Shown piece by piece: positions 1-5,906 of a stretch of DNA of 8,886 bases. The position numbers were made by a program, and so were the translations under genes. The number at the start of each line of letters is the position of its first letter. The stretch's first letter is position 1. Under the pieces are notes generated by a model. That model had not been told where the DNA came from and did not search any database. It was given only the letters and a program-made list of their open reading frames with translations. Origin of the DNA: CAZQHK01 sp964593455 (GTDB lineage: Bacteria > Muiribacteriota > CAYSPT01); contig CAZQHK010000070.1 in assembly GCA_964593455.1 (NCBI GenBank), positions 1 through 8,886 on the forward strand, in the 5' to 3' direction.

Positions 1-77
1 TCCACCTTCTTCGGGACCGGCGCCCAAACGGTAAACACGCACGTTCCGTCTTCCCGGTAATCAGCCCCGATTGTCAT
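1..77 (-). CDS. treZ: N-terminus of glycoside hydrolase, probable malto-oligosyltrehalose trehalohydrolase (partial)
   Basis: Only the first 25 codons are present; the gene runs off the left edge. The visible residues contain MTIGADY followed by VFTVWAPVPKKV. This is the start of the N-terminal carbohydrate-binding (CBM48/E-set) domain of GH13 enzymes, and the short IGA-Y-G-F-VWAP-V pattern right at the N-terminus is typical of TreZ, which releases trehalose from maltooligosyl-trehalose. A clear Shine-Dalgarno (AAAGGAG, 92-86 on the minus strand) sits 8 bases before the ATG and fixes the start. It lies 74 bases downstream of the broken phosphatase gene on the same strand and could be the last gene of that transcript, or have its own promoter. 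GlgB or a GlgX-type debranching enzyme share the VWAP motif and cannot be excluded without the catalytic domain. Confidence 0.6.
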   Translation of the reverse strand, partial: MTIGADYREDGTCVFTVWAPVPKKV

Positions 78-151
78 GGTATTTGCTCCTTTTTAGAGGT
101 TACCTTATCACACCAGTCAACTGCCTGCAACAGCCAAAACCTGCTTGATGA

Positions 152-581
152 TTACTCGTTCAGCGTTTCACAGAGTCGTTCGATGCGCAGCTCTTTATCG
201 TTGCCCGTCAACCAGTGAAGTACGCCAGGTGTTTTCAGTTCAGGGCGGTCCGGATTGTAGTCGACTCCTTCCAGCCACATCACGAGGAACATGATTATTC
301 CCATGTGAGCCACTACCAGAATACGGTCTCCCGGATATCGGTCTGCGGCTTCAATAAGAGCCATTGATAATACCGGCTGTCTGCAAAGCTCGTCCTTTGC
401 TGCTGACCAGTATCCGGTCCCAGGTATACCGGGACAATACGCGGCCCCACTGTCGGGCCTGTTCTTCTCCTTCGGGTGCCAGCGGAGAATCAAGCCATCC
501 CTGGATCAATTTCTTTTGGTTCCATATGGTGGTGGCGTGCCGCATGAGGGCAAACCTGGTAGTGTAATTTTGTTCTCGCAT
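152..581 (-). pseudogene. histidine phosphatase (phosphoglycerate mutase-like) with out-of-frame internal deletion
   Basis: Two reading frames each encode one end of a histidine phosphatase. The N-terminal part (581-351) has the catalytic LMRHATTIWN motif, then QGWLDSPLAPEGEEQA and the conserved KGRALQTA segment, and stops just after IINGSY. The C-terminal part, in another frame (about 365 down to 152), has ALIEAADRYPGDRILVVAHMG, which carries the second active-site histidine, and ends in a conserved-looking tail. Relatives of about 200 residues have roughly 60-65 residues between these segments, including the catalytic Glu in a WEG-like motif; here they are absent. The joint lies near 355-370, where GGCTCT can be read both as G-S of the first part and within A-L of the second, consistent with a deletion at a short shared sequence. 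Start ATG at 581 with no strong ribosome site, 29 bases after the propeller gene stop. The product would be inactive. An assembly error is the alternative. Confidence 0.75.
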
Positions 582-610
582 TACGGTTGCTGAAATGTCC
601 TATCCGAGCA

Positions 611-1504
611 CTATCTCCGCTCAACAAAGATGAGGCCACGCTCGGTAGCCAGGAGCAAGTTGGGAAACTCCATGGCGATATCGTTCACGGTTCCCGTTTG
701 AAAGTACTGCCAGTAGAAACCATTATAGCGGGCCAGGCCGCCTTGAGGAAGGCCGTCGGAAGGTCCAAGCCCCACCCAGAGATCCATCATGTTCATGTCG
801 TCCAGTTTCAGACACTTCACATCATTTGCCGGGATCGTGTTCTCCCGGCCGGCCGCGTAGGTGAAAAACTCGTCATCCTCTTCGTCGTTCCGTTTGAAAA
901 TACCCGACCGGGTGCCAATCCAGGTGTTGCCCCAACCGTCTCGGATCATAGCCATCACTTCATCGGACGGCAGGTCGCCGTTTCCGGCCATGAACAGAAA
1001 ATTGCCGCCGTCATAGGCGACCACTCCGTACCCCTGGGTACCGAAAAGCCACCGGTCACCGGTCCTGACCGAACAGGTGGGGTTGGCCGCAGAAGAAGGC
1101 CTGGTATCGTCATCGACCATCTTTTTGAACGTTCCTTCAAATCCTTCGAGAGGGAGCAGCGTACGCTTCGCGACGAGTTCGATTTTTCCCGGCAGTGCAT
1201 CCGCTTCCCCGGTTGCCGCCGGGTTTTCTTTAAGCTTCGGTCCGGTCTCCCGGTCTTTCTTTTTCCTGTTCTCGTACACCACCCAGCAGTCGCCTGTCCA
1301 GCGGGCCACCTTCTTGCTCGTCTGGCCGCTGACAAACCCAAACCCTGCCCAGACATCATCGGTCTCGGGATCGCAGTAGATCGAGGTAACATAATTTGAC
1401 GGCAGAGCGTTCTTGGACTCCGGTGAACACCTGCCATTCCCGTCCATCCAGGCAGGCCACTCCACCGCCCCAGGTGGCGATCCAGAGACGCCGGTTACGG
1501 TCAA
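611..1504 (-). CDS. C-terminal part of frameshifted beta-propeller protein
   Basis: This frame continues the propeller protein encoded upstream in another frame (2714-1356). Useful homology starts near 1422: PESKNALPSNYVTSIYCDPE resumes exactly where the upstream frame leaves the repeat pattern after GREWQVFT, so the 27 or so codons between 1504 and 1424 are probably not coding. It holds five blade motifs (VWAGF, WLFGT, TWIGT, LWVGL, LLATE), with a longer Lys/Glu-rich insertion between the first two. Translation stops at TAG 613-611, after GLIFVERR. No ribosome site precedes 1504, so independent expression is unlikely. Restoring two bases (for example a longer C run at ACC|CCG) or removing one base would fuse it to the upstream part and give about 700 residues. 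I read it as the second piece of one gene, either a real frameshift mutation or a sequencing error. Confidence 0.75.
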   Translation of the reverse strand: MTVTGVSGSPPGAVEWPAWMDGNGRCSPESKNALPSNYVTSIYCDPETDDVWAGFGFVSGQTSKKVARWTGDCWVVYENRKKKDRETGPKLKENPAATGEADALPGKIELVAKRTLLPLEGFEGTFKKMVDDDTRPSSAANPTCSVRTGDRWLFGTQGYGVVAYDGGNFLFMAGNGDLPSDEVMAMIRDGWGNTWIGTRSGIFKRNDEEDDEFFTYAAGRENTIPANDVKCLKLDDMNMMDLWVGLGPSDGLPQGGLARYNGFYWQYFQTGTVNDIAMEFPNLLLATERGLIFVERR

Positions 1505-2714
1505 CGTCCAGGTCCCTCACCTCGTCGGAAGGGATCGGTGACGTGATGGTATTAAGTTCTTTTACCACCTTCAAGTCTTTAATCAGGAACACCCCCCTGT
1601 CCGGCGTACCCACCCAGGTCCCGGCGCCGGAAGATGCCAGACAAGTGACGGGTCCCGGCAGGATGACTTCGGTGATATCGGCCATAACGAAGGTCATCAT
1701 ACCGTAACGGAACAATCCGCCGCCGGCCGTGCCGATCCAGAGAAAATCACGCTCGTCATCTATGTAAAGCGCCGTAATGTGCTCGTTTGTGAGCCGGCTG
1801 TTCTTGCTGTTGAACCGGACCGTCTCTTCGCCCGCCAGTTTCACCACGCCGGTACCGTTGGTTCCTACCCAGATCTCCTCCTGGTGGCTGGTAGCCAGGG
1901 CCGTGGTCCAGTTGGAAGAGGTCTCGTCGCCCAGGCTGTGGTAGATCCACTCTTCGGAGAATATATCCAGGCACAGCACTCCTCCCACCGAGGTAAACCA
2001 GATTCCGGTATCGTTGGCCGCGATATCCGATACCCAGGCCGACGCCACCTGGGGAGCGTCCATCGAGTTGACCAGTTCCCATGAATCGTCCCCCTGCTTT
2101 TCCATGATCACCTCGAAAGCTCCCGCCCAGATGTTTCCCTTATCGGGAGCGCACACTGCCAGGACCTTATCAGAAGGCATATCTTTTACCAGACGGTAGG
2201 TAAGCCAACCTTCCGGTTGTTTGAGTCCCACCCCCTTTGGGGTTGCCACCCACACTTCCGCTCCACGAAACTCGATGTCGGTCACCAGGTTGTCTGGCAG
2301 ACCATCCTCCCGGCCGACCACTTTCTGCACCCGGCCTTCGGACAACACGGCGATACCGTTGTTGGTACCCACCCAGACTTTGCCGTCAGGGGCTATGGCC
2401 ACCGCCGTCACCGTGTTTGAAGGAAGCCCGTGCTGTTCGGTCATGGTTCTCACAGAGAGGCCGGGAGTGACGATACTGAGACCTCCGTCGCGGGTGCCGG
2501 CGTAGATCCGGCCGTTCGCGTCACCTGTCAGAGCGGTCACGTGATCGGAACCGAGTCCCCTTTCTTTGGTTAAATTAACCCAGTAGGCATTTATGTAGAA
2601 AAGCTGGACGGGTACCGGGGCGTCGTTGCAGATAGCGGTAACCGGATCAATTAAACCTGCGAGCAGAAAAACCGTTGTGATAACCATCAAACCAAGCCGG
2701 TAGATGTTTTGCAT
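1356..2714 (-). CDS. secreted two-component-regulator-type beta-propeller protein, N-terminal part
   Basis: The product starts with a signal peptide (positive start, hydrophobic stretch to about residue 27, likely cleavage after VTA). It then runs through tandem Reg_prop-like blades of the form LPSN-VTA-...-G-VW-GT--G. Nine WxGT-like strands are visible in this part: YAGT, VWVGT, VWVAT, IWAGA, IWFTS, IWVGT, LWIGT, TWVGT, LWIAT. These blades normally form the sensor of hybrid histidine kinases, but no kinase or transmembrane segment follows, so this is probably a free periplasmic or extracellular protein. Start ATG 2714-2712 has a Shine-Dalgarno (GAGGTG, 2731-2726) 11 bases upstream and a good promoter behind it. 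The frame departs from the repeat pattern after GREWQVFT (about 1424) and ends in an unrelated tail, SAVKLCYLDLLRSRDR; the proper continuation is in the frame of 611-1504. Ligand or partner is unknown. Confidence 0.8.
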   Translation of the reverse strand: MQNIYRLGLMVITTVFLLAGLIDPVTAICNDAPVPVQLFYINAYWVNLTKERGLGSDHVTALTGDANGRIYAGTRDGGLSIVTPGLSVRTMTEQHGLPSNTVTAVAIAPDGKVWVGTNNGIAVLSEGRVQKVVGREDGLPDNLVTDIEFRGAEVWVATPKGVGLKQPEGWLTYRLVKDMPSDKVLAVCAPDKGNIWAGAFEVIMEKQGDDSWELVNSMDAPQVASAWVSDIAANDTGIWFTSVGGVLCLDIFSEEWIYHSLGDETSSNWTTALATSHQEEIWVGTNGTGVVKLAGEETVRFNSKNSRLTNEHITALYIDDERDFLWIGTAGGGLFRYGMMTFVMADITEVILPGPVTCLASSGAGTWVGTPDRGVFLIKDLKVVKELNTITSPIPSDEVRDLDVDRNRRLWIATWGGGVACLDGREWQVFTGVQERSAVKLCYLDLLRSRDR

Positions 2715-2748
2715 AGCAGTATTTTCACCTCATGGTATTTGCACGTTC

Positions 2749-2778
2749 ATTATAGTGAGAGTCCCCCTTGTTTATCAA
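2749..2778 (-). promoter_or_regulatory. sigma70-type promoter for the propeller gene
   Basis: On the minus strand TTGATA (2778-2773) and a perfect TATAAT (2754-2749) are separated by 18 bases. The predicted start lies near 2742, leaving a leader of about 28 bases before the ATG at 2714 that contains the GAGGTG ribosome site. It is divergent from the promoter at 2844-2872. Confidence 0.6.
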
Positions 2779-2819
2779 GTTTTTTGGACGATTGGAGGGA
2801 ACAAAAAATGTTGTTTTTT

Positions 2820-2836
2820 ACCGGTCCTGACCGGTC
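2820..2836 (+). promoter_or_regulatory. direct repeat ACCGGTC x2, possible activator site
   Basis: Two copies of ACCGGTC (2820-2826 and 2830-2836) repeat at exactly 10 bp, about one helical turn. They sit 7 bases upstream of the -35 box of the carbamoyltransferase promoter, and each contains the palindrome ACCGGT. The location suits a DNA-binding activator or repressor serving the divergent region. No protein is assigned. Confidence 0.35.
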
Positions 2837-2843
2837 ATTTCAT

Positions 2844-2872
2844 TTGACTTTTTAGCATTTTAGAGCTATAAT
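2844..2872 (+). promoter_or_regulatory. sigma70 promoter of the carbamoyltransferase operon
   Basis: TTGACT (2844-2849) and a perfect TATAAT (2867-2872) have the ideal 17-base spacing. Predicted transcription starts near 2879, giving a leader of about 86 bases before the ATG at 2965. An A/T-rich tract (about 2803-2820) lies upstream. Confidence 0.75.
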
Positions 2873-2877
2873 GCTTG

Positions 2878-2933
2878 GCTTTTGGAAGTAAAAAATTGCA
2901 GTGAACAACAGCAGATAATCGCCATTCAAAAGC
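2878..2933 (+). promoter_or_regulatory. possible leader RNA stem
   Basis: GCTTTTG (2878-2884) is complementary to CAAAAGC (2927-2933), with a G-U and an A-U pair able to extend the stem inward. The first arm is at the predicted transcript 5' end and the second ends 16 bases before AGGAGG. The loop of about 40 bases is long, so the structure is tentative. No known riboswitch was recognised. Confidence 0.2.
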
Positions 2934-2964
2934 TAGAAAAAACACAACGAGGAGGTTTGTTTTT

Positions 2965-4041
2965 ATGAAGTCAAACAAGTTTTTTGGAAGGGACTGGATC
3001 GACGCCGAGCTCGATTACAGTCAGGAAGAATGGTCGACGATGATCGATGTGGGTCTCGAGCTGAAACGCCGCTACGCCATGAACCAGGATCACACCGACA
3101 TTTTGAAGGGGAAGACCCTTTTCACCATGTTCTTCAACCAGTCACTCAGGACCCGGAGCACGTTTGCCGCCGGAATCCAGCAACTAGGTGGATTCCACGT
3201 GGACATGGAACCGGGCAAGACCTATACGCCGGCGCGGAAAGGGTACGAAATCCCTTATAAAACCGAACGTATCTGTGATGTGGCCCAGATGCTGAGCCGG
3301 GTAGGCGACGCCATAGCCATCCGGATGTACGGTGAACCGGCCCAATGGATCTACGGGTTCGCCAATGCCACCATCAAAGAGTTCGCCGAGTACTCGGACA
3401 TTCCTGTCATCAACATGGAGTGCGACAAGTTCCACCCCACCCAGGCTTTGGCCGACATGATCACCATCAAGGAGAAATTCGGCGGATTCAAGAAACGCAA
3501 ATTCGTCATGTCCTGGGCTTATTCCGGGTCAACCCACAAACCGTTCGCCGTACCGCAAAGCCTGGTACTAGCACCGACCCTGATGGGTATGGACGTAGTC
3601 TTCGCCCGTCCGGACGGATTCCAGCTCGACCCGGAGATCATCGCCCAGTGCAAGAAGAACGCGGAGTTCTGGGGCGGTTCTTTCGAGGAGACCAACGACA
3701 TGGAAGCCGCCTTCGAAGGCGCCGATGTCGTGTACCCGAAGTGCTGGGGCGCCATGGACTACTTCGCCCAGGTGGACGAGAACGGCCGTATCGTCAAGAA
3801 AGAGGACCTGGACGGTATGCAGGGCCTGTTCGAAAAGAACAAGCACTGGATCTGCGACGAGAAGAAGATGAAGCTCATCAAACCCACCGGTTATTACATG
3901 CACTGCCTGCCGGCAGACCGCGACATGGAAGTGACCGACGGAGTCATCGACGGGCCACAGAGCATCGTGTTCGACGAAGCGGAGAACCGGCTTCATGCCC
4001 ACAAGGCCATCATGGCCATGACTATGGGTGGACGTTTATAA
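2965..4041 (+). CDS. knotted carbamoyltransferase (YgeW / AOTCase / SOTCase-like clade), substrate uncertain
   Basis: A 358-residue aspartate/ornithine-type transcarbamylase that would transfer the carbamoyl group of carbamoyl phosphate to an amine. Visible motifs: FFNQSLRTRS (residues 56-65), the carbamoyl-phosphate loop; HPTQ (157-160); MHCLPADRD (312-320); and DEAENRLHAHKAI near the C-terminus. In place of the SMG ornithine loop of classical ArgF it has ADVVYPKCWGAM (253-264), the form used by the knotted transcarbamylases YgeW, N-acetylornithine and N-succinylornithine transcarbamylase. The FVMSWAYS segment (180-187) and the later FARPDGF and GGSF also recall YgeW. At the site of the carbamylated Lys of Xanthomonas AOTCase, by my alignment, it has Glu322. 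Start ATG follows AGGAGG (2950-2955) by 9 bases. It overlaps the next gene by 14 bases. Likely to be labelled ornithine carbamoyltransferase by similarity, but the motifs argue against assuming that substrate. Confidence 0.88.
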   Translation: MKSNKFFGRDWIDAELDYSQEEWSTMIDVGLELKRRYAMNQDHTDILKGKTLFTMFFNQSLRTRSTFAAGIQQLGGFHVDMEPGKTYTPARKGYEIPYKTERICDVAQMLSRVGDAIAIRMYGEPAQWIYGFANATIKEFAEYSDIPVINMECDKFHPTQALADMITIKEKFGGFKKRKFVMSWAYSGSTHKPFAVPQSLVLAPTLMGMDVVFARPDGFQLDPEIIAQCKKNAEFWGGSFEETNDMEAAFEGADVVYPKCWGAMDYFAQVDENGRIVKKEDLDGMQGLFEKNKHWICDEKKMKLIKPTGYYMHCLPADRDMEVTDGVIDGPQSIVFDEAENRLHAHKAIMAMTMGGRL

Positions 4042-5475
4042 GCGTCTTACTGCCCACTACAAGAAAAGAAGGTCATCGGTTATACTTTTCACAGCCGCCC
4101 TTTTATTAGCTGTCTGCAGTTTCTTATCGCCGGCCGAGGCGGAGCGTTTGCTGCCTCCGTTCTGTGAAGGCTGTCCGGATGAAAAATTCCTGTTGAGCTT
4201 CCGGGTCATTCCGTATGAAAAGTTCACTGAACTAAACCGGATCGTTCGTGACCATGCATCGTTTTTCCGCCGGTTCATCAGGTACTATCAGGATGACATC
4301 CCACATTACCTGGTATCTTCGGTTCAGGATCTCGACACTCTGGGCTTTTATGAAGCCTTCGGAATCGACCAACCAAGCTTGACACCGGTCAGGAGATCCG
4401 CCTGGGTCATGCTCGCCCTGGGCGATTACTTCGTGCACACCGGAGACGCTCCGAAAGCAGCCAATATCTATTTTCTCGCGTTCAAGTGCGGTATGGATCT
4501 GGAACTCGGGTTTGGCTGCCTGCAAAACATGCTAAATCACATAGTGGCCATCGCCATACAAAGAGATGCTTTTATGAGGCTGGTTTCTCTTTATGCCTCG
4601 CGAACACTGAACGGGAGCCTGGAGAAGACCTTTCTCAACCGGNNNNNNNNNNNNNNNNNNNNNNNNNNNNNNNNNNNNNNNNNNNNNNNNNNNNNNNNNN
4701 NNNNNNNNNNNNNNNNNNNNNNNNNNNNNNNNNNNNNNNNNNTCTTTATGCCTCGCGAACACTGAACGGGAGCCTGGAGAAGACCTTTCTCAACCGGATC
4801 GACCGGCTTCTTAAAAAGCGGATCGGTCTCAAGAAGATAATGGAAATAGAAGAAAAGCATATCAGGAAATTCGATTTTTTAACTCATTTCTATGACACAA
4901 AATGGGATAAAAGGCTGCCGCACCGGCTACTCGTTCCCTATTTCCTGGAACCGCTGACCGACGCTTTCATCTATCAAAAATCGAATGACTATCTCAAAAA
5001 ACACATCGAGAAATACTACCACCTGATTTCCAGAGCACTGGACGCCGGATACCCGGAAGCGGGTCCCATCTTAGATGAATCAGAAAAAATCTTCAAAGGA
5101 ATCAAGGATTTCCTAAAGGAAAAAACAAACATAATTACCTCACCGGCCAGGTATTTTGCCTACGTCATCTTTAATAAATTTACTTTTAATTTCTCCAGTG
5201 CCTTCTACTATCAACAAAATGTATTGCTACTGCGAAATGGCCTGGAGATCATTCATCTTCTCAACCGGTATCTACAAACCAGGGGACAATACCCGGTTTC
5301 GCTTCAAGAACTGCAAAAACACTTCGCGACACAGGTCCCGGTAGACGTATTCACCGGTAAAGACTGCCTTTACCAAAGAGAGAACGGTACGTTCAGGCTC
5401 CACAGTCCCGGACCGGACGGTAACGACGACGGATTTGACAAAGAAAAAGACAGTATTATATTCCCGTTCGAGTAG
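4028..5475 (+). CDS. secreted helical protein of unknown function, interrupted by an artefactual N gap
   Basis: GTG start at 4028 inside the end of the carbamoyltransferase gene, suggesting translational coupling; no clear ribosome site of its own. The product has a signal peptide (KKRR, then a hydrophobic core at about 18-33, likely cleavage after AEA at 38). A mostly helical body follows, with a TPR-like helix pair at about 124-153. The Ns (4643-4742) shift the frame, but removing them plus one copy of the flanking 55-bp duplicate joins FLNR to IDRLLKKR in one frame, giving about 430 residues. The last 65 residues hold a motif of the form G-YP-SL-EL...P-D-FTG...Y...GTF-LHSPGPDGNDDG. It resembles C-terminal segments of many secreted proteins and some type II pseudopilins of Planctomycetes-like bacteria, where Asp-rich loops may bind calcium. 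I do not recognise the family. Read literally across the Ns, the gene would be called as two wrong pieces. Confidence 0.8.
4588..4642 (+). repeat. 55-bp duplicate at left side of scaffold gap
   Basis: Identical base for base to 4743-4797. It ends exactly where the Ns begin, as expected when two contigs share a terminal k-mer of 55. Confidence 0.95.
4643..4742. other. assembly gap of 100 Ns
   Basis: Exactly 100 Ns, the usual placeholder for a gap of unknown size. Both flanks carry the same 55-bp sequence, so the true gap is probably negative (an overlap). It lies inside the secreted-protein gene. Confidence 0.98.
4743..4797 (+). repeat. 55-bp duplicate at right side of scaffold gap
   Basis: Identical to 4588-4642 and starts at the first base after the Ns. 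Deleting 4643-4797 keeps the reading frame open through to 5475. Confidence 0.95.
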
Positions 5476-5517
5476 CTGCTTCAGCACCTCAAACCAAGGG
5501 ACCAGATATGAAAAATG

Positions 5518-5793
5518 TCATTCAGGGCGGTTACCGGGAAACCGGCGGCGCTTTACCTGTTTGATCAAGTCGGAAATGGCGTCGGTTGCAGTCTGGTCAT
5601 CGCTTGTCTTAAGCATTTCGAAAAGCTGTTTTACTTCTTGCCGGGTGCCGTACAGGGTGACCACGAAGATCTCTTCGGCGAAGACCGGAGAGTATTTGAG
5701 TTTGGCGATTGCATCTTTTACGGTTCTGCTCTTTATCTGCTCTTTTACCAAGAAAAACCCCACCCTCCGTGATGGTGTTTCGGATCCTTCCAA
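5518..5793 (-). CDS. small protein of unknown function, start uncertain
   Basis: A 91-codon frame whose last 75 codons or so look truly coding: third positions are mostly G or C as in neighbouring genes, and the peptide has a plausible fold pattern, with charged helices around an EEIFVVTLYG strand and a basic end (VKRRRF). No family recognised. The start is doubtful. The ATG at 5793 lacks a ribosome site, and the first 14 residues read poorly. A GGAGG (in minus-strand ACGGAGGGTGGGG) lies 12 bases before an in-frame TTG. Alternatively the true N-terminus is in the neighbouring frame from ATG 5848 (MSNNREPG...), joined by a frameshift near the G/T runs at about 5747-5765. It lies tail to tail with the gene ending at 5475 and head to head with the vWA gene. 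Confidence 0.5.
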   Translation of the reverse strand: MEGSETPSRRVGFFLVKEQIKSRTVKDAIAKLKYSPVFAEEIFVVTLYGTRQEVKQLFEMLKTSDDQTATDAISDLIKQVKRRRFPGNRPE

Positions 5794-5841
5794 TCGTATG
5801 AACGAAATAATTGGCGTTAATGGTTCCCGGCTCTCTATTGT

Positions 5842-5870
5842 TTGACATGGCGGGTTAAAGGACCTATGCT
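5842..5870 (+). promoter_or_regulatory. sigma70 promoter of the vWA-collagen gene
   Basis: A consensus TTGACA (5842-5847) is followed after exactly 17 bases by TATGCT (5865-5870, four of six matches). The predicted start near 5877 leaves a leader of about 30 bases containing the GAGGAG ribosome site. Confidence 0.65.
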
Positions 5871-5872
5871 AA

Positions 5873-5890
5873 CTTTAGCCCGGGCTAGAG
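5873..5890. promoter_or_regulatory. palindrome over the predicted transcription start, operator candidate
   Basis: TAGCCCGGGCTA (5876-5887) is a perfect 12-bp palindrome. It extends to 18 bp (5873-5890) with one T/G mismatch, which would be a G-U pair in RNA. It begins 2 bases after the -10 box and covers the predicted start, a typical repressor position; it could also form a short hairpin at the mRNA 5' end. Confidence 0.4.
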
Positions 5891-5906
5891 AAGAGGAGAT
5901 GGTTTC

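Noticed and set aside
587..1399. Long rightward open frame opposite the propeller gene
   Set aside because: Antisense shadow: no ribosome site or domain, and its composition follows from the codon bias of the propeller gene on the other strand.
74..2742. Shared 13-mer tcatggtatttgc at 74-86 and 2730-2742, near two leftward starts
   Set aside because: About one such 13-base match is expected by chance in a window of this size, and it sits at different positions relative to the two start codons.
2776..2988. Shared 13-mer caagttttttgga at 2776-2788 and 2976-2988, exactly 200 bp apart
   Set aside because: Contains a T run and is within chance expectation; one copy is coding and one intergenic, with no extension of the match.
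3345..4109. Long rightward frame overlapping the carbamoyltransferase in another phase
   Set aside because: Arg/His-rich translation with no fold pattern; the carbamoyltransferase frame carries all the conserved motifs.
4588..4797. A genuine tandem duplication or CRISPR-like repeat around the Ns
   Set aside because: The copies abut a placeholder of exactly 100 Ns on both sides, and collapsing them restores the reading frame; an assembly overlap explains it better.
5508..5564. Short rightward frame MKNVIQGGYRETGGALPV with an AAGGGA ribosome-like site
   Set aside because: Only 18 codons, overlapping the 3' end of the leftward small gene. Nothing recognisable, and probably a chance match.
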